Shown in pieces: positions 1 to 9,160 of a stretch of DNA of 64,000 nucleotides (position 1 is its first letter; each line of letters starts with the position of its first letter). Source of the stretch: Herbaspirillum sp. 3R11. GTDB lineage: Bacteria > Pseudomonadota > Gammaproteobacteria > Burkholderiales > Burkholderiaceae_D. The stretch is taken from assembly GCF_004563925.1 (NCBI RefSeq), contig NZ_SPNJ01000002.1, forward strand, positions 620,001 through 684,000, written 5' to 3'. Made by a program: the position numbers and the translations under genes. The notes beneath the pieces were generated by a model that was given only the letters and a program-made list of their open reading frames with translations, was not told where the DNA came from and did no database searches.

Positions 1-2272
1 TCAGCGCCAGCGCCGGCGTGGTGCCGCCCGAGGTATTGCCGGTGATGTTGATGTCGCCGGTGGTCGCTATGCTGATCACCGAGCTGGCGCCGGTGGAGTT
101 GAGCACCGTGCCGTAGCTGCCGGTGCTGCTGCCGTTGACGTTGATGGCGCCGCCCGCAGTGGCGTTGAGCGTGACCGAACCGGTGCCGCTGGCGGCCAGG
201 TAGACGCCACGGCTTGCGCCTGCGAAGCCGCCGCTGTTGGCCTTGACCGTCAGGTTGCCGCTGCCGACGGTGAGCGTCTGCGACGACGTCGCCGCAGTCG
301 AGCAGACCAGCACGCCGAAGCCCGAGCTGGCGTTGCCGCTGACGGTCAGGTTGCCGGAACCAGTGGCGGCGATGGTGTTGTTGGTGCTGAAGATACGCGT
401 GCCGTTGCCGCTGCCCAGCGTGGTGCCGTCCACCACGATCGAGCCGCTGCCGTTGGTGACGATGCGGCTGCCGCCGGTTACCACGAACGCATCGGTGGCA
501 ACGGAGACGTTGGCCTGGTTGGCGACCATGTTGATGTTGCCGCCGCCGGCGTCGATGGTCGATCCGGAAACGTTGATCGTGTTGCTGCTGGTCGTGAGGT
601 TGCCGCCGTTGGTGGAGATGGTGCTGCCGGACAGTGCGATCGAACCGTTGCCGGTATTGCCGAAGTTGGCGATCAGGGAAACGTTGAGCGACTTGCCGGT
701 GGCATTGCTGATCACATGATTGGTCATGTTGATGCTGCGATGCGCCTGTAAGGTCAGCGACGAATTGCCGACCGCCTTGACGTCGTCGAGCACGTTGATG
801 TCGCCGCCGTTGGTCGGGCTGCCGGCAGCGGTGAGGACAACCACGTTGGCGCCTTCCGACAAGGAGGCGTTGAGCGTCGCCGAACTCAGCGTGGAGTTGG
901 CCGCGCCGCTCGAAGTGAAGGGCGAGGACGACGTCATGTTGACGCTGGCGGCGCTGGTGATGTTGAGATTGTACGGATCGATGAGCCAGTCGCCGCCCTG
1001 TCCGGACGCCGCGCCGACGTGGACCAGGCCGCTGGCTTGAAGATCGTGGCCCGAGGTTTCCACCTTGCCGCCGCGTCCTGTCGCGCCTCCTGCCTGCGCA
1101 CTGATGTCGCCATAGAAGCGCGTGCTGCCGGTCGACCACAACACCACCGTGCCGCCTTTGCCGCTGTTGACGGCGTCAGCCTTGATGGTGGCGTCGCCGC
1201 CCATGAAGACGGCGTCGGACTGATGCTCCGTGCCGCTGCCTTGATAATTGCCGCCGACCAGCACGGTGCCGCCGCCGGCGTCGCCGGATGCGTCGATGCG
1301 GGTGCCGTCGTACAGGCCTACGTATTGGCCGAGGACTTTGGCGCTGCCGCCGGTCTCGCCGCTGTTAAGGCCCGACACATTCAGCGTACCGCTGTTGGCG
1401 ACTACGCCGGAATCCCCACCGTCGAGCAGGATGCTGCCGTTGCGGTTCTGCAGGCTGCGCGCTTCGATCACGCCGTTGTTGTTGACCACATTGGACAGCA
1501 TCGCATCGGTAGCGCGTGCGGTCATGATCACCGCGCCGCCGTCGGCCTGCAGCAAGCCGCTGTTGAGCACGTTGGCGTTGAGCGTGGCGTTGTTGACTTC
1601 GACGTTGATGAGGCCGTCGCCGTTGAAGTCGAGCGTCATTTTTTCGCCGGCCGCCAGCACCACGCTGCCGAGCCGCGCGATGATGTTGCCTTCGTTGCGC
1701 ACCTGCGCGCCGAGCAAGGCGACGTAGCCGCCGTCGGCTGCAGTGATGTTGCCTTGATTGATGACTGACCCGGTCGCGCCTTCCAGATCGAAGATGTTCT
1801 TGCCGGCCATGAAGTTGGCGTCGGAAATATTCAGCGTCGACGCCACCAGGCCGCCGACGTTGACCGATGAGCCGGCGCCGAACAGGATGCCGGACGGGTT
1901 GATCAGGTAGACCTGGCCGTTGGCGTTGAGCTTGCCGAGGATCTGCGAGGCGTCGCCCGAGGCCACGCGATTGAGCGCCACCGAGGAGGGGGTCGGCTGC
2001 GAGAAGGTGACGGTTGCGCCGCTGCCGATATTGAACGTTTTCCAGTCAATGGCCATGCGATCGGTGATTTGCGTGATCGTCATGTTGTTGCCGCTCTGGC
2101 TGATGCTGCCGTCGCCGGCGCCGATCTTGCCATTGGTCGGCAGCGCGCCGGCATCGAGTGCGTGCGCCGGCAACACCGTCAGACCGCACCAGGCGGTGAG
2201 CACGGCGACGCAGGCCGGCTTCAGCGCCGGGTGGATCTTCTTATTGCGATTGCGTAGGGAAACGTTGGTCAT
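1..2272 (-). CDS. Filamentous haemagglutinin-type exoprotein (TpsA), C-terminus cut off by window edge
   Basis: This is the N-terminal 757 residues of a large secreted beta-helix adhesin. The frame is open from the ATG at 2272 to base 1. A signal peptide ends near Ala38 (LPAHA). The TPS domain follows, with the hallmark NPSGILFG at about residues 125-132 and the motif GQVYLIN just before it. After that come many short N-G/T-I strand repeats such as GNITAADGGYVALLGAQV, as in FHA/HMW adhesins. The start lies 8 bases after the stop of the upstream TpsB-porin gene, and its ribosome site (GAGG) overlaps that stop, so translation is probably coupled. By family knowledge TpsA is exported by Sec and threaded across the outer membrane by TpsB. 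The signal peptide is short, with no extended ESPR-type N-terminus. What the missing C-terminus carries (adhesin or toxin) cannot be seen. Confidence 0.93.
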   Translation of the reverse strand, partial: MTNVSLRNRNKKIHPALKPACVAVLTAWCGLTVLPAHALDAGALPTNGKIGAGDGSISQSGNNMTITQITDRMAIDWKTFNIGSGATVTFSQPTPSSVALNRVASGDASQILGKLNANGQVYLINPSGILFGAGSSVNVGGLVASTLNISDANFMAGKNIFDLEGATGSVINQGNITAADGGYVALLGAQVRNEGNIIARLGSVVLAAGEKMTLDFNGDGLINVEVNNATLNANVLNSGLLQADGGAVIMTARATDAMLSNVVNNNGVIEARSLQNRNGSILLDGGDSGVVANSGTLNVSGLNSGETGGSAKVLGQYVGLYDGTRIDASGDAGGGTVLVGGNYQGSGTEHQSDAVFMGGDATIKADAVNSGKGGTVVLWSTGSTRFYGDISAQAGGATGRGGKVETSGHDLQASGLVHVGAASGQGGDWLIDPYNLNITSAASVNMTSSSPFTSSGAANSTLSSATLNASLSEGANVVVLTAAGSPTNGGDINVLDDVKAVGNSSLTLQAHRSINMTNHVISNATGKSLNVSLIANFGNTGNGSIALSGSTISTNGGNLTTSSNTINVSGSTIDAGGGNINMVANQANVSVATDAFVVTGGSRIVTNGSGSIVVDGTTLGSGNGTRIFSTNNTIAATGSGNLTVSGNASSGFGVLVCSTAATSSQTLTVGSGNLTVKANSGGFAGASRGVYLAASGTGSVTLNATAGGAINVNGSSTGSYGTVLNSTGASSVISIATTGDINITGNTSGGTTPALAL

Positions 2273-2280
2273 CGCGCACC

Positions 2281-5200
2281 TCAGAACGTGTAGTTGAAGC
2301 CCACGCCGAGGGCGCGGATGGTGGTGCCCACGCCGGCCGACAGGCCGGTGGCGCCGAGCACGCCGGAGACGGCGTAGTTGTAGTTCGCCAGCGCTTCATT
2401 GCGCAGGATCACGTACTGGCCGAAGAAGCGCGTCTGCTTGCTGTACTTGTACGAGAAGCCGACCGCTTGAGAGGTCGCACCCATGCCGTCGGTCGAGCAT
2501 TTGACGTTGTTTCCTGAAATCATGCTGCAGTCGCCGGCCAGCGCCTTGGCTGCACTGGCGCGCAATTCCAGCGCGCCGATCTGATGCGAGATGCCGACCA
2601 TGTAGGCGCGGCGGCGATAGTTGGACGTGTCGGTCGAGGTGGTGCTGGTGTTGACCACACCGGATTCCGAATACGACAGGTCGTCGGCGATCAGCGAGAT
2701 CTTGGTCTTGCCGAAATCGTAGGCGACGCCGTAGCGGAAACTGAAGTCGCTCGACGAGGTGCCGGCAGTCACGTGCGTGCTGCTGCCGACGCCGCGTGCG
2801 TCGCGGCCGAGGCTGGCGATGCCGAAGTAATTGATGTGTTGTTCCGCTGCGACCACCGCCGAGAAGCCGCCGTTCTCATACGCCAGGCTGCCGCCGTAGA
2901 GGTAGCCGGTGGCGACGTCCGAGGCTGCCTTCATGCTGTTGTTGGAGTACGCCAGCTTGAGCTGGAAGCCGTACAGTTTCGGCGACCAGTAGCCGATCAG
3001 GCCGTCCTGGCGACGGTTGAAGGCGGCGTCGTCGTTGTTGGAATTGATGGCGTCGCCGGCCGGACCGGAGTTCTTGGTGATGCTGGTGACGAAGCCGGGC
3101 GAACCGATGATGTTGTAATGCGCCGCGCTGGTGAGGCCCTGGAACGGATCGAAGGAGGTGGTGCTCTCCTTCATCGGCGTATCCCAGCGGCCGTACATCA
3201 GCGTACCTGCCGAGGGGTGGTTGAAAGCGACACCGGTGTTGCGCAGGTCTTGCGAGTGGGTCCAGTCCGGAACGGCTTCTGCGCTGCGATTGGTGTAGTT
3301 CAGCGACAGGCCCATTTCGAGCTGCCACAGGAACTTCCATTGGTCGTACAGCTGGATGCCGCTGTGTGCGCCGATGTAGGAGACGTTGTCGCGCACACGC
3401 CAGAAACCCGGCATGTTGCGGCCGTTGGGCGTGGCCAGTTTGCTCTGGTCGGCGGCCGCTGCCGGGGTGGCGCCGTCACGATTCACGTATTCCGGCACCA
3501 GGCCGAGCGAGCCGTAGATGACGAAGGCGGTTTCCGGTTCTTCGAAATCCTCGCCCTTGCCGGTGGTGTCGGAACCGAACGCCGAGAAGGCCTGCGGGGA
3601 ACCTGAAACCGACACCCACAGGCGGCGCGCATTGCGTTGCTCGGTGGTCGGATTGACGCCGGGCGAATACGCCGCTGCCGCGTTGAAGACCAGGTCCTTG
3701 TTGTAGATGTTGACGCCGACGCCATAGCCGGAACGCGACTGATGGTTTTCGCTGGCGTCCCAGGGGTTCTTGTTGACGGTGACGCGGCCGGCATCGGCGA
3801 ACAGGGCGGCTTCGACCACCGAGTTGCCATACACGCCGATCAGCTTGCGCAACTCGATGCGGCCCAATATACCTTCGTCGCCCGCAGCTTCACCGACCGG
3901 ATAGGCGCGTACACCGTTGGGACCGCCCAGGCTCATTTTTTCGGAAGCGTCGAGGTTCTTGTTGGCGAACTGCGCATTGACCGCGGCCAGCAGCGAATAG
4001 CCGCCGCCCAGTTGTTGCAGGCGGCTGAACGAAACATTGCTCTTGCTGTAGTTGCCGGCCGCTTTGGACGTGATGGCGTCGAGCGCGGCGTCGTTGGCGG
4101 TTTCCTTGTCGAGCTGGCCGCGCCCGTAGCGCAGGCTCCATTGGTTGTTGCCTTGCGCGCCGAGCAGGTTGTCGCGCCAGTCGCCGTACAGCGTGGCGCT
4201 CCAGAAGCGTGCCGACTTGTTGACCATGGTGGCCGAGGTGATGTCCTGGAAGTGACGGAACTCGGCCGCCAGCGACAGGTTGATGTTGGCCTTGCGGCTG
4301 CGGTACAGGGCATCGTTGATGAAGAAGCTGGAGACTTTGGCTGAGCCGCTGGCCTGCGCATCCTTGAGGTTCTTGCCGACGTTGTATTGCAGTTCGGCCA
4401 CGCTGGCGCCGACCGATACGCCGCTGGCGCCGATCGGCATGGCGAAACTGAGGCCGGCAATGCGCAGGCCTTCAAAGGAGTTCTGGGTATTGATGCCGAA
4501 GCTTTCGCCCAGGCCCAATGCATCGTTGAGATTGATGTTGGCCGAGAGGCGATTGGCGCCGGTGTAATAGTTGCCGTAGTTGTCGATGGAGACGCGCGAG
4601 GTGATCGCGGTCATCTCGCTGACGCGGATCACGATGTCGGTCGCGCCGGCTTGCGACGATGGACGCAGCACTGCGCGCACCGAGACGCCGGCCAGATCGG
4701 ACAGGCGCAGCAGGGTGCCTTCCAGTTCGCTCTCGCGGATCACCGTGCCGGGCTGGAGCTCGTCGAGGTAGCGCTGCAGCACCGCCTGGTTCAGGCGCAC
4801 GTTGTTGTCGGTGTCGGCGCTGACCTGGCCGATCACGCCTTCACGCACCGCGATGGCGATCTTGCCGTCGCGGATTTCCTGCGCCGGCAGATAGGCGCGC
4901 GCGACGATGTAGCCGCGTTCGCGATACAGGTTGGTGACCTTGGAGGCGGCGCGGCGCAGGCCGTTGAAATCCAGCTCCTGGCCGATGAATTCCTGCAGCT
5001 CGGCTTGCAGGCGAGTGTCGTCGATCACGGTGTTGCCGCTGAGCGTGAAGCCGCTCACCTTGATGCTGACGGCCTGCTGTTCCGGTGTCGGCGCAGGCGT
5101 GGAGGCGTCGTCGGCGTCCTGGGTTTCCTTTTCAATCTGCACGCGGCCACGCGGCTGTTCCTGCGTTTGCAGGCGTTCGCGGTCGGTCGGCGTGAGTTGC

Positions 5201-5340
5201 TGGCGATTGGCGTCGAAGATGCTGCCGGAGCTTGGTGGTGCCGTCTGTGCGATGGCTGCCAGCGGCGCGGCGGCCAGCATGGTCATGACCTGTAGCGCCA
5301 GCATTTGCCGGCGTTGCGCGGCAAAACGTGGTTTGTTCAT
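2281..5340 (-). CDS. TpsB two-partner secretion transporter fused to a general porin
   Basis: This is one uninterrupted 1019-residue frame. Residues 1-31 are a signal peptide (PLAAIA). Residues about 93-170 form a POTRA_2 domain (VSGFTLSGNTVIDD). Residues about 230-588 are the ShlB/FhaC beta-barrel, with the conserved VRAYP segment at 477-481 and a terminal Phe near 588 (SPQAFSAF). A short acidic linker follows. Residues about 603-1019 then read as a complete Gram-negative porin of the Porin_4 type, opening with FVIYGSLGLVPEYV and ending in the canonical terminal Phe (VGFNYTF). A TpsB normally stops at about 550-590 residues, so the porin is an extra barrel of about 415 residues. The ATG has a good ribosome site (CAGGAGACAGGG). 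The partner TpsA lies 8 bases downstream. Secretion of TpsA is a confident inference; the role of the porin half is unknown. Confidence 0.92.
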   Translation of the reverse strand: MNKPRFAAQRRQMLALQVMTMLAAAPLAAIAQTAPPSSGSIFDANRQQLTPTDRERLQTQEQPRGRVQIEKETQDADDASTPAPTPEQQAVSIKVSGFTLSGNTVIDDTRLQAELQEFIGQELDFNGLRRAASKVTNLYRERGYIVARAYLPAQEIRDGKIAIAVREGVIGQVSADTDNNVRLNQAVLQRYLDELQPGTVIRESELEGTLLRLSDLAGVSVRAVLRPSSQAGATDIVIRVSEMTAITSRVSIDNYGNYYTGANRLSANINLNDALGLGESFGINTQNSFEGLRIAGLSFAMPIGASGVSVGASVAELQYNVGKNLKDAQASGSAKVSSFFINDALYRSRKANINLSLAAEFRHFQDITSATMVNKSARFWSATLYGDWRDNLLGAQGNNQWSLRYGRGQLDKETANDAALDAITSKAAGNYSKSNVSFSRLQQLGGGYSLLAAVNAQFANKNLDASEKMSLGGPNGVRAYPVGEAAGDEGILGRIELRKLIGVYGNSVVEAALFADAGRVTVNKNPWDASENHQSRSGYGVGVNIYNKDLVFNAAAAYSPGVNPTTEQRNARRLWVSVSGSPQAFSAFGSDTTGKGEDFEEPETAFVIYGSLGLVPEYVNRDGATPAAAADQSKLATPNGRNMPGFWRVRDNVSYIGAHSGIQLYDQWKFLWQLEMGLSLNYTNRSAEAVPDWTHSQDLRNTGVAFNHPSAGTLMYGRWDTPMKESTTSFDPFQGLTSAAHYNIIGSPGFVTSITKNSGPAGDAINSNNDDAAFNRRQDGLIGYWSPKLYGFQLKLAYSNNSMKAASDVATGYLYGGSLAYENGGFSAVVAAEQHINYFGIASLGRDARGVGSSTHVTAGTSSSDFSFRYGVAYDFGKTKISLIADDLSYSESGVVNTSTTSTDTSNYRRRAYMVGISHQIGALELRASAAKALAGDCSMISGNNVKCSTDGMGATSQAVGFSYKYSKQTRFFGQYVILRNEALANYNYAVSGVLGATGLSAGVGTTIRALGVGFNYTF

Positions 5341-5463
5341 TTTCCCTGTCTCCTGATTTTTATCTTTGTGGCGGTTTGTCGAACCGGCTTTATTGTTGTT
5401 GTGCCGTGTTCACCGCTTCATGTCTGTTGCTGATTTTTTGGTTGCTGCGTTTTTCCTGATGCC

Positions 5464-6510
5464 TTACTTGGTCGGGAAGATTTTTTCCACGGCGATATCC
5501 GAGTTGAACAGTCCCGCCGCCTCATGACCGACGCCCGGTACTTCGAAGTCGGGGTGGTGCACCGGCGTCTTCCACTTCTGCGCCAGGAATTGTTCGTAGC
5601 GCAGGTAGTTGTCGTGCCGCTCGACACGCGTGGCGCCTTGCAGGCGAGCGCCGCAGGCCTTGTCGAGGAAGCGGTGGTTGGGGTTGTTGTCCTTGCTGCC
5701 GACCATGTAGGTGACGTCACGGGCGGCGTAGCGTTTGAACAGTTGCTCGCCGCTGATCTTGCCGTCGGCGCCGAGGCCGTAAGGGATCATTTCGCCGAGA
5801 CCGTAACGGTAGTTGTCGTAACCGGGGCAGAGGATGCCGCCGGCCGGCGCGAAGCCGTTGTCGCCGGGACGGTTGTTGTCGAAGTAGAGATAGGAAGAGG
5901 GACTGGAAATCACGTAGCGCACCTTGATGCCGGCCTGTTTCAGTTTCTCATCGCTGTTGTTGAGCACGGCGTAGCGTTGCATCAGCTGGCCGCCGGCGGA
6001 GTGACCGATGAAGACGATTTCTTTCAGCGCCGGAAAGCGTCCCGAGCTCAGGAAGGCGGCGATGTCGTCGAAGACACGGAACGAGCTGATACCGGTCTTG
6101 CCGTGCGTCGAATCTTGTCCCTGCATCCAGTTGTCGCCGCGCCACAGGGCCATCTTGTTGTCGGACAGGGCATCGCCCTCGGTCAGGAAGTTGGGCGTGA
6201 GCAGCAGCGTCTGCGCCGGATCGAGCCTGGCCTTGCGCAGGAATGCGAGGCCGGTTTCAAAGTAATGGTCGCCGTCACGTTTGACGCCGTGTTCGAGGAT
6301 GACGGCGCGTGTGATGGAACTGTTGTCCTGGGCTAGCGAATTGTTGGCGTAGATCGCGAAAGCGTATTGCTGTGCGCCGGCGCCGAGCGTGACGACTTGC
6401 GGCGGACCGGCTTCCTCTGTGGATTTTTTTGCATGCGCCGCAGGCGACAGCGCCGACGACATGGCGGCTGCCAGCAATGCGGTATTCCAGATTTTTGCGG
6501 CAACGGCCAT
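5464..6510 (-). CDS. Secreted alpha/beta hydrolase
   Basis: This is a 348-residue exported serine-hydrolase-like protein. The ATG at 6510 was chosen because an AAGGAAAG ribosome site sits just before it; a second in-frame ATG at 6528 has none. An Ala-rich signal peptide ends near residue 27 (SPAAHA). The nucleophile elbow GHSAGG lies at about 169-174 with Ser171, and GVGHEA near the C-terminus could supply the catalytic His. The substrate is not evident. Cysteines in AGGILCPGY and DKACGA could form a disulfide after export. It lies 123 bases upstream of the TpsB-porin gene on the same strand and may share its transcript. The AT-rich stretch around 6700-6780 upstream is the likely promoter region. 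The fold is clear; the function is not. Confidence 0.8.
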   Translation of the reverse strand: MAVAAKIWNTALLAAAMSSALSPAAHAKKSTEEAGPPQVVTLGAGAQQYAFAIYANNSLAQDNSSITRAVILEHGVKRDGDHYFETGLAFLRKARLDPAQTLLLTPNFLTEGDALSDNKMALWRGDNWMQGQDSTHGKTGISSFRVFDDIAAFLSSGRFPALKEIVFIGHSAGGQLMQRYAVLNNSDEKLKQAGIKVRYVISSPSSYLYFDNNRPGDNGFAPAGGILCPGYDNYRYGLGEMIPYGLGADGKISGEQLFKRYAARDVTYMVGSKDNNPNHRFLDKACGARLQGATRVERHDNYLRYEQFLAQKWKTPVHHPDFEVPGVGHEAAGLFNSDIAVEKIFPTK

Positions 6511-6789
6511 GATCGACTTTCCTTGCATCTGTGCGGATGAGAACGGCAGGGAGGGAGAGTGACGAGTGGCTGGCTGCGGCAGGAGCGGGAGGCTTGAGGG
6601 CGCACGCCTTGTGGCCGGACGTTGCGCGGTTGCGGTCTCCTGCTCATGCCGCCGTTGATCGGCGCTTTATCCATCCCTGAGCATGCTTGTTCTTCTTGTG
6701 GCCCGATTATAGGAGTGGTATTTGGCTATGTAAAATATCTTGATTTATATATCTCGATACTAAATAAGTATGGAGGTGGCAATCTGGAT

Positions 6790-7728
6790 TTATTCCGGAC
6801 GCGCCTGTCGCCTGTGCTGGCCGGGGCCGATGCCGAAATGGCGTTTGAAGATGCGGTTGAACGAGGCTTCGGATTGGTAGCCGACCGCTTCGGCGACGAC
6901 GGCCACGGTCTGCTGGCGATCGGCCAGCAATTGCGCCGCCTGCGCCATGCGGGTGCGTGTGAGGATTTCACCCGGGGTAGCGCCGGCCGCCGCGCGGAAC
7001 AGCCGTGCGAAGGTGGTGCGCGACAGATGGCAGGCGTCAGCCAGTTGGTCCAGCGACCAGGACCGGCCCGGTTCGGCCAGCATGCAGTGCAGCGCACGTT
7101 GCAGGCGCGGCGAGGCCAGCAGCGTGAACAGCCCCGGCGTTGCTGCCGCGTCCTGTTGCTCCAGCCAGGCGCGCATCAGCAGCGCAAACAGCGCCGAGGA
7201 CAATTGCGTGACCACCGCATGCGCGCCGGGGCGAGCGGTGTCTGTCTCGACCTGCAGCATTCGCATGAGCGCTTGCAACCCGGCGAAATCGGCGCGTCCG
7301 GCGGTGCGCACCAGCAGTGTTTCCGGCAACGAAGGCAGCAGCGCAGCCGAAGCGGCGGGATCGAAATGGAACTGGCCGCACAGGATGTCGGTGGCCGCGC
7401 CGGCGCCGCCGTTTTCCACGCGTATCAGCATGTCATCGCTACCGGTGGCGACCTGCGACGGGACCACCTTGCCGCGCCCGGCATGCAACGTGTGCGCACT
7501 GCCATGCGGAAACACCACGATGTCGCCGGCCTGCAACACCACGCCGCGTTCGCCGTTGGCTTCCATGAGCGCGTCGCCTGACACGATCATGTGATAGCGC
7601 ACCGTGCCGGGCGCCGACGTCGGTTCCGGCAGCTGCCACGGCGCGCCGAAATGGCAGCGGATGTCGAGCGTAGTGCGCACAGGGTAGAGCTGGAGCAGGC
7701 GGCTCAGGGTATCGGTGGCGTCGTTCAT
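6790..7728 (-). CDS. AraC-family regulator with N-terminal cupin (Cupin_6 type)
   Basis: This is a 312-residue transcription factor. Residues about 10-195 form a cupin-like sensor domain (VVLQAGDIVVFPHGSAHTL). Residues about 205-305 carry two helix-turn-helix motifs of the AraC type (LDQLADACHLSRTTFARLFR and VAEAVGYQSEASFNRIFKRHFG). The gene is divergent from the AhpD-like gene at 7914, a pairing common for this AraC subfamily, and the 185-base spacer between them is the likely regulated region. The effector is unknown, but the neighbour suggests a peroxide or electrophile response. Confidence 0.9.
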   Translation of the reverse strand: MNDATDTLSRLLQLYPVRTTLDIRCHFGAPWQLPEPTSAPGTVRYHMIVSGDALMEANGERGVVLQAGDIVVFPHGSAHTLHAGRGKVVPSQVATGSDDMLIRVENGGAGAATDILCGQFHFDPAASAALLPSLPETLLVRTAGRADFAGLQALMRMLQVETDTARPGAHAVVTQLSSALFALLMRAWLEQQDAAATPGLFTLLASPRLQRALHCMLAEPGRSWSLDQLADACHLSRTTFARLFRAAAGATPGEILTRTRMAQAAQLLADRQQTVAVVAEAVGYQSEASFNRIFKRHFGIGPGQHRRQARPE

Positions 7729-7750
7729 GGCGAAAAGACCCGGAAAATGT

Positions 7751-7767
7751 GATTGGTACGATTGGTC
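7751..7767. promoter_or_regulatory. Tandem GATTGGT repeats between AraC and AhpD-like genes
   Basis: GATTGGT occurs at 7751-7757 and again at 7760-7766, nine bases apart, within the divergent spacer. An AT-rich segment and a further ATTGG follow. AraC-family proteins often bind directly repeated half-sites, so this could be the operator of the 6790-7728 regulator. The nine-base period is shorter than one helical turn, which weakens the case. Confidence 0.3.
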
Positions 7768-7913
7768 AATTTATTGGCGTATTTTGCCATTAAAAAATCC
7801 ATTTCGGCTCTCTATACTTCATTCCATACCGCGCTCGATTGCAACGGCAACTGAAACGGCAACGGCGGCGGTTGTGAACACACTCTCATTTAATCTTACT
7901 GAAAGGAAGCATC

Positions 7914-8450
7914 ATGCCCCGTCTCCATACCCAGGACATCTCCACCGCCACCGGTCCGGCTGCACAACTGTTCACCGCCATCAAGGGCGCGGTCGGCAAG
8001 GTGCCGAATGCCTACGCCGACGTCGGCGCCAACAGCCCGGTCGCGCTGGAAGCCGCGCTCAACCTGGACGCCGCGCTGCGCAAGAGCTCGCTCAAGGGCA
8101 AGCAGGTCGAAGCCATCAAGCTGGCGGTCAGTGAAGCGGCCGAGTGCGACTACTGTCTCGCTGCGCACTCGCTGATGGCCAAGAAGCTCGGCTTCTCTGC
8201 CGAAGCCGTGATCGGCCTGCGCCGCGCTGAAGCATCCGGCGACGCGCAACTGGATGCGCTGACCGTATTTGTCCGTGAACTGGTGACCACCCGCGGCACC
8301 GTGCCGGCGGCGTCGGTCGCAGCGGTCAAGGCGGCCGGCTACAGCGACGCGCAGATCGTCGACACCTTGCTGGCGGTGACCTCGATCACCTTTACCAATC
8401 TGTTCAACCGCGTCAATGACACGGTGGTGGATTTCCCGGCAGCAGATTGA
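7914..8450 (+). CDS. Carboxymuconolactone decarboxylase / AhpD-like peroxidase
   Basis: This is a 178-residue all-alpha protein of the AhpD/CMD superfamily. The redox motif ECDYCLAAH (CxxC followed by His three residues later) near residues 81-88 marks the peroxidase-type branch rather than true decarboxylases. The ribosome site AAAGGAAG precedes the ATG. The likely role is peroxide or alkylhydroperoxide reduction using thiol donors in the cytoplasm. It is divergent from an AraC-cupin regulator that probably controls it, and it is followed by a strong terminator. Confidence 0.88.
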   Translation: MPRLHTQDISTATGPAAQLFTAIKGAVGKVPNAYADVGANSPVALEAALNLDAALRKSSLKGKQVEAIKLAVSEAAECDYCLAAHSLMAKKLGFSAEAVIGLRRAEASGDAQLDALTVFVRELVTTRGTVPAASVAAVKAAGYSDAQIVDTLLAVTSITFTNLFNRVNDTVVDFPAAD

Positions 8451-8476
8451 TCGGATGAATCAGTACTGCAGAAAAG

Positions 8477-8509
8477 AAAACGGCCTCGCATGAAAGCGAG
8501 GCCGTTTTT
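8477..8509. terminator. Rho-independent terminator, bidirectional
   Basis: A perfect 9-bp stem CGGCCTCGC / GCGAGGCCG (8481-8489 and 8496-8504) has a six-base loop, a preceding A-run and a following T-run. It lies between the convergent AhpD-like gene and the small exported protein, so it can end both transcripts. Confidence 0.9.
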
Positions 8510-8529
8510 GCATTCTACTTGCGGAAGAG

Positions 8530-9024
8530 TTATTGCTTGCCCGGCACCAGGTATTTGGATTTGGCGCAGTAGATCTTGGCCTTGGTGTCGGCATAGGCGA
8601 TCACGCTGCCGGCCTGCGACTGGCGCAGCGAATACTTGGTGGCGTCATCCAGTGTGAAGCGGATGCCGACGCTCTTGCTGATGGCGTCGCCCAGCGCCTG
8701 CGGCGTGCCATTGATGTTGGCGCCGATGAAGTCGGCCGGGCTGCTGCTGTCGTTGACCAGGATATCGGTGACTTCCATGCCCCATAGATTGCTGCCGGCG
8801 GCCTTGAACCAGTAGGCGCCGCCTTCGTTCTTGTACGGCTTGCCGAAAGCTTCGAAGAGGTAGTCGTAGAAATATTTGCTGTTGAGCTGGTTGAGGCACA
8901 GCAGCGCGTTGCCGACTTCAATGCCGAAGGTCGCGGCGGGCGCGGCGTTGGCGACGCCGTTCATGCCTGCAAGGCCCGGCGCCAGCAGCGCGCAGGCAAG
9001 CGCGATGCGATGGATGATTTTCAA
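8530..9024 (-). CDS. Small exported protein of unknown function
   Basis: This is a conserved-looking exported protein of about 164 residues with no recognised family. A TTG start at 9024 is preferred because GGGAG lies at the right distance; an ATG further upstream at 9072 has no such site and adds 16 charged residues before the signal peptide. The signal peptide reads KIIHRIALACALLAPG and ends near VANAAPA. The mature part has two Cys (LLCLNQ near the N-terminus and IYCAKS near the C-terminus) that could form a disulfide. It is rich in Tyr, Phe and Asn. It is convergent with the AhpD-like gene. A periplasmic location is inferred. Confidence 0.65.
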   Translation of the reverse strand: MKIIHRIALACALLAPGLAGMNGVANAAPAATFGIEVGNALLCLNQLNSKYFYDYLFEAFGKPYKNEGGAYWFKAAGSNLWGMEVTDILVNDSSSPADFIGANINGTPQALGDAISKSVGIRFTLDDATKYSLRQSQAGSVIAYADTKAKIYCAKSKYLVPGKQ

Positions 9025-9160
9025 ACAGACTCCCTGGTGCGCGTGGCGTCGATAGTGATGCTCCGACGCCATCGAATGATCGAAACGGTAATGATGCGTT
9101 GCGCAGATTGTAGGGGGCTTTTGGGTTTTTTGCTAACCGCCCGGCAGGCGGCGGGCAGGA

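Noticed and set aside
2160..2272. Extended signal peptide (ESPR) in the haemagglutinin-like protein
   Set aside because: The N-terminus is only about 38 residues with a normal signal peptide; the long ESPR motif is not present.
4387..5295. Plus-strand frames across the TpsB part
   Set aside because: Antisense shadows of the TpsB-porin gene with Val/Asp/Gly-rich composition and no recognisable domain.
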